Source: Silvimonas sp.
Lineage (GTDB): Bacteria; Pseudomonadota; Gammaproteobacteria; Burkholderiales; Chitinibacteraceae
Length of the DNA stretch: 8,574 nt
Direction: 5' to 3'
NCBI GenBank assembly: GCA_030151005.1
Contig: JASLES010000329.1
Span: forward strand, 1-8,574
The notes under the pieces were generated by a model. That model saw only the letters and a program-made list of their open reading frames with translations. It made no database searches and had not been told where the DNA came from. Both the position numbers and the translations under genes were made by a program. Of this stretch, positions 6,291 through 8,574 are shown one piece after another (within the stretch, counting starts at the first letter, position 1; each line of letters opens with the position of its first letter).

Positions 6291-6328
6291 AAAACCAGAA
6301 CGGGCGCCGGAGCGCCCGTTCTGGTTTT
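6291..6328. terminator. Bidirectional intrinsic terminator between the ferritin-like and DUF748 genes
   Basis: A perfect 17-bp inverted repeat (6291-6307 with 6312-6328) encloses a 4-base loop, CGGA. The GC-rich centre is flanked by AAAA and TTTT arms, so each strand ends in a short U-run. It sits between two convergent genes, 27 bp after one stop and 11 bp after the other. Confidence 0.93.
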
Positions 6329-6339
6329 GTAATGGCCTG

Positions 6340-8574
6340 TTAATTGAGTTTGAACGCCGCCCGGGTGGTCGGACCACCATCCTTGGGCTTGTCTGTGCCG
6401 CCCCCATCCACACGCGGTTGCGTGACGTAGAGTCTGGCCGCATCCACGCCTTTTTGCTGCAAGAAGTCTTTCACCGCCAGACTGCGTTGCGAGGCCAGTT
6501 GCCGCAGGTCGTTGTCACTGACCGGCAGGTGCGCGAACAGTTGTTTTTCCATTTCTTCGGTCGGCAGGGATTTATCCATGCCAATCAGGTTGGTCGGTTT
6601 ATCCGGGAACTTGGCCTGTTTGTAGACGCGGGCCAGCAACTGCGGATATTCCTGCGGGGTGATTTCCAGTGCGGATTCATCCGTGACGGTTTCGCCGCGA
6701 TCGGTTAGTTGCCGCGCCTTGATGGCTTTCATCCGGGATTGCACGATTTGCTTGCGTAATCCCACCAGATCCACACTGGGGTCTGCCCAGCCCGTGATTT
6801 CCATCTTGATGGCCGGGCGATCGGTGAGCGCCTTTTGCAGCTTGTCGAGGCTATCTTGTGTTTTGGTATCCAGCATGGCGGAACCCGGTTCAAACGGCGC
6901 GTAGGCAAATTGCGGACCGCCGCCAAAGGCGTTGGCCAACAAGTCAAACGGCGCAGTGACGGCTTTTTCCAGCAGGTTGACGATCACCTTGATGATCAAA
7001 CCACCGACGCTAAATTGCGGATCATCCAGCGAACCGGCAACCGGCAAGTCCAGATTGATCTGGCCATTGTGATCAGTCAGCAAAGACAGCGCCAGCCGCA
7101 CTGGCAGTTTGGTGGCGTCCGGGCTATCGACCTTGTCCCCCAGGGTGAGCTGATCAAGGATGATCTTGTTCTGCGCTTTGAGTTGGCGGTTGGCGATCTG
7201 GTAATGCACATCCATAGAGAGCTTGCCCTTCTCGATGCCATAACCCGCGTACTTGGCCGAATAGGTCGATGCTGCCGCCAGTTCGTACCCTTTCACAGAA
7301 GCCGTAATGTCCAGGAACAACTGCTGCGCCAGCGGGTTGAGCTGGCCGCTGACCGCAACCGGTGCAATGCGGTCCACACTGCCTTTGATATCCAGCGCGG
7401 CGCGGGCGTCTTCCGCAGAAGAAAGACCGCTGATGGTCCCGCCCATATCGGTCAGGTTGGCCGTGTAATTGGGCTTCACAAAGTTGTCGGTGTAATTGAT
7501 GTTACCGCCCGCCAGCTTGATGGTGCCGATGCGGATAGGCGGCAGCGGTTTGGCCGGAGGCGCATTGACCGGGGCCGAGGCCACCGCGCCGGGTTTGGGT
7601 GTCGGCGTCACCGCTTGTGGGGCTGAGGCGTTCATTGCTGTATTGGTCAACGAGACGCGCTGCCCGCGCGGTTGCCCTTCTTTGACGACAATGTCCGCCA
7701 GGTTCAGGTGACCGTCCGGGTACAGCACAAGGCGAGAGTAAAAGTTCTGCAGGGCAACCGTATTGATATTGACGCGCAGCGGTTCAAAGCGCGCGTCGAT
7801 CCCGTTGACGTCCAGTGATTTCCATTTAAGAAAATCTTCGCCAGACACCTTGTCGATCGAATACAGATCGGCAATGCGCAGATTACCTTTGTAGCTACCG
7901 GTAAATTTGGGCGCGGTGCCAAACACCAGATCCCCTTTCATCGAGACCTTGATGGTCGGCACCGTCACATTCAACCAGCGCGAGAAATACGCCTGGCCAT
8001 AGCCGACATCCAGATTCTGCAAATTGAGCTTGAGCTTGCCGGCGGCCGGGCTGTTGGCCACCGAGCCGGACACCTCGTACTTGCCGCCGTGGCCCCCCAG
8101 CGCCTGCAGTTTGATGTCGGTCGGCGTGGCGGAGGGGTAATCAATCGGCCCGGTTTGCAGCGTCAGGCTTTTAAGCGTGACCGGCGGCAGCTTGGGCAGC
8201 TGGTGATCCAGAAAGCGCGAACTGAAGTTGTTTACCGCAACGCCGCTGGCGGTAATCCGGGGCGGTTTGCCGGCACTGGCAGACGTGCTACTGCTGTGCG
8301 CATTGCCGGCGGGCTGGGGTTTGACGATGCGCGTCCAGTCAATCTGACCATCGTTGCCGCGGGCGGCGTTCCAGACCGGGTCAGTCAGTGCAACCTGCCC
8401 CAGGTGGTAACGCTGCGAAGCCAGATCAAGCGCAGCACCGGTCAGCGAGAATTTGCCCCATTGCAGATTGCCATCTTTGACATCCGGCAAATTGAGCTTG
8501 AGGTTATTGACGGCGGTATCCATGCCCGATATCTGCGGCAGCCCATCTGGCCCCACATGCACGGTGCCATGCCA
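6340..8574 (-). CDS. DUF748/AsmA-like envelope protein, 5' end cut by window
   Basis: The frame runs without a stop from the right edge to the TAA at 6340-6342, giving 744 residues of a larger protein; DUF748 proteins are often about 1000 or more. The GTG at 8562 is therefore internal. The body is a series of beta-rich AsmA-like stretches of the type 'LKxLxLxxGxIxY' (LKSLTLQTGPIDYPSA, IRIGTIKLAGGNINYTDNFV, LNLQNLDVGYGQAYF). Two Ser- or Pro/Ala-rich linkers interrupt it, one near the right edge (NAHSSSTSASAG) and one around 7530-7630 (TPTPKPGAVASAP). The C-terminal part resembles an OmpA-like fold: AYAPFEPGSAMLDTKTQDSL, then MEITGWADPSVD, then after about 75 residues LASQRSLAVKDFLQQKGVDAAR. 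AsmA-like proteins act in the periplasm or inner membrane, several in lipid transport to the outer membrane; the role here is inferred from the family. The signal or anchor would be in the missing N-terminus. Confidence 0.85.
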   Translation of the reverse strand, partial: WHGTVHVGPDGLPQISGMDTAVNNLKLNLPDVKDGNLQWGKFSLTGAALDLASQRYHLGQVALTDPVWNAARGNDGQIDWTRIVKPQPAGNAHSSSTSASAGKPPRITASGVAVNNFSSRFLDHQLPKLPPVTLKSLTLQTGPIDYPSATPTDIKLQALGGHGGKYEVSGSVANSPAAGKLKLNLQNLDVGYGQAYFSRWLNVTVPTIKVSMKGDLVFGTAPKFTGSYKGNLRIADLYSIDKVSGEDFLKWKSLDVNGIDARFEPLRVNINTVALQNFYSRLVLYPDGHLNLADIVVKEGQPRGQRVSLTNTAMNASAPQAVTPTPKPGAVASAPVNAPPAKPLPPIRIGTIKLAGGNINYTDNFVKPNYTANLTDMGGTISGLSSAEDARAALDIKGSVDRIAPVAVSGQLNPLAQQLFLDITASVKGYELAAASTYSAKYAGYGIEKGKLSMDVHYQIANRQLKAQNKIILDQLTLGDKVDSPDATKLPVRLALSLLTDHNGQINLDLPVAGSLDDPQFSVGGLIIKVIVNLLEKAVTAPFDLLANAFGGGPQFAYAPFEPGSAMLDTKTQDSLDKLQKALTDRPAIKMEITGWADPSVDLVGLRKQIVQSRMKAIKARQLTDRGETVTDESALEITPQEYPQLLARVYKQAKFPDKPTNLIGMDKSLPTEEMEKQLFAHLPVSDNDLRQLASQRSLAVKDFLQQKGVDAARLYVTQPRVDGGGTDKPKDGGPTTRAAFKLN

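Noticed and set aside
5577..6443. A 288-codon minus-strand open frame opposite the ferritin-like gene
   Set aside because: It runs across a strong terminator and into the end of the DUF748 gene, has no domain-like pattern, and overlaps a gene with clear di-iron motifs.
7530..7630. The Pro/Ala/Thr-rich stretch as a sign of a gene fusion or frameshift
   Set aside because: The frame is continuous and such linkers are common between domains of large periplasmic proteins.

Overview
The window looks like ordinary chromosomal DNA from a fairly GC-rich Gram-negative proteobacterium. A betaproteobacterium, perhaps near the Neisseriales/Chitinibacteraceae, is the best guess. The reasons are the divergent metE/metR pair, a PilZ protein, an AsmA-like envelope protein with a C-terminal OmpA-like part, and codon use rich in G/C-ending codons. 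The genus is inference. No insertion sequence, prophage, CRISPR array, tRNA or rRNA was recognised.

Layout. (1) Positions 1-1164, plus strand: the C-terminal ~80% of an NCS1-family nucleobase/allantoin-type cation symporter, cut by the left edge. (2) A perfect 16-bp stem terminator at 1179-1216 separates it from a convergent 136-residue PilZ-domain protein (1240-1650, minus). (3) About 200 bp of quiet intergenic DNA, then the metE terminator (1850-1876). (4) metE (1900-4245, minus), the cobalamin-independent methionine synthase, with all four zinc ligands and an unusual His/Cys-rich C-terminal tail. (5) A 96-bp divergent control region with a good sigma70-like metR promoter that overlaps a MetR-type operator and a weaker candidate metE promoter. 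(6) metR (4342-5262, plus), the LysR-type activator. (7) A 173-bp gap that can fold into a branched structure with several hairpins and carries a perfect 12-bp palindrome next to a ribosome binding site. (8) A 275-residue ferritin-like di-iron protein of unknown function (5436-6263, plus). (9) A perfect 17-bp stem terminator (6291-6328). (10) The C-terminal 744 residues of a DUF748/AsmA-like protein (6340-8574, minus), cut by the right edge.

How the genes relate. metE and metR form the classic methionine-biosynthesis control unit: MetR, with homocysteine as co-effector, activates metE and represses its own gene from the shared intergenic region. The ferritin-like gene follows metR in the same direction with no clear intrinsic terminator between them. 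It could be read from the metR transcript or have its own leader-controlled expression. The permease, PilZ and DUF748 genes appear to be independent units bounded by strong terminators.

Nothing here is a clear new multi-gene system. The points most worth a second look are the structured leader before the ferritin-like gene, the di-iron protein itself, and the metal-binding-like tail of MetE.
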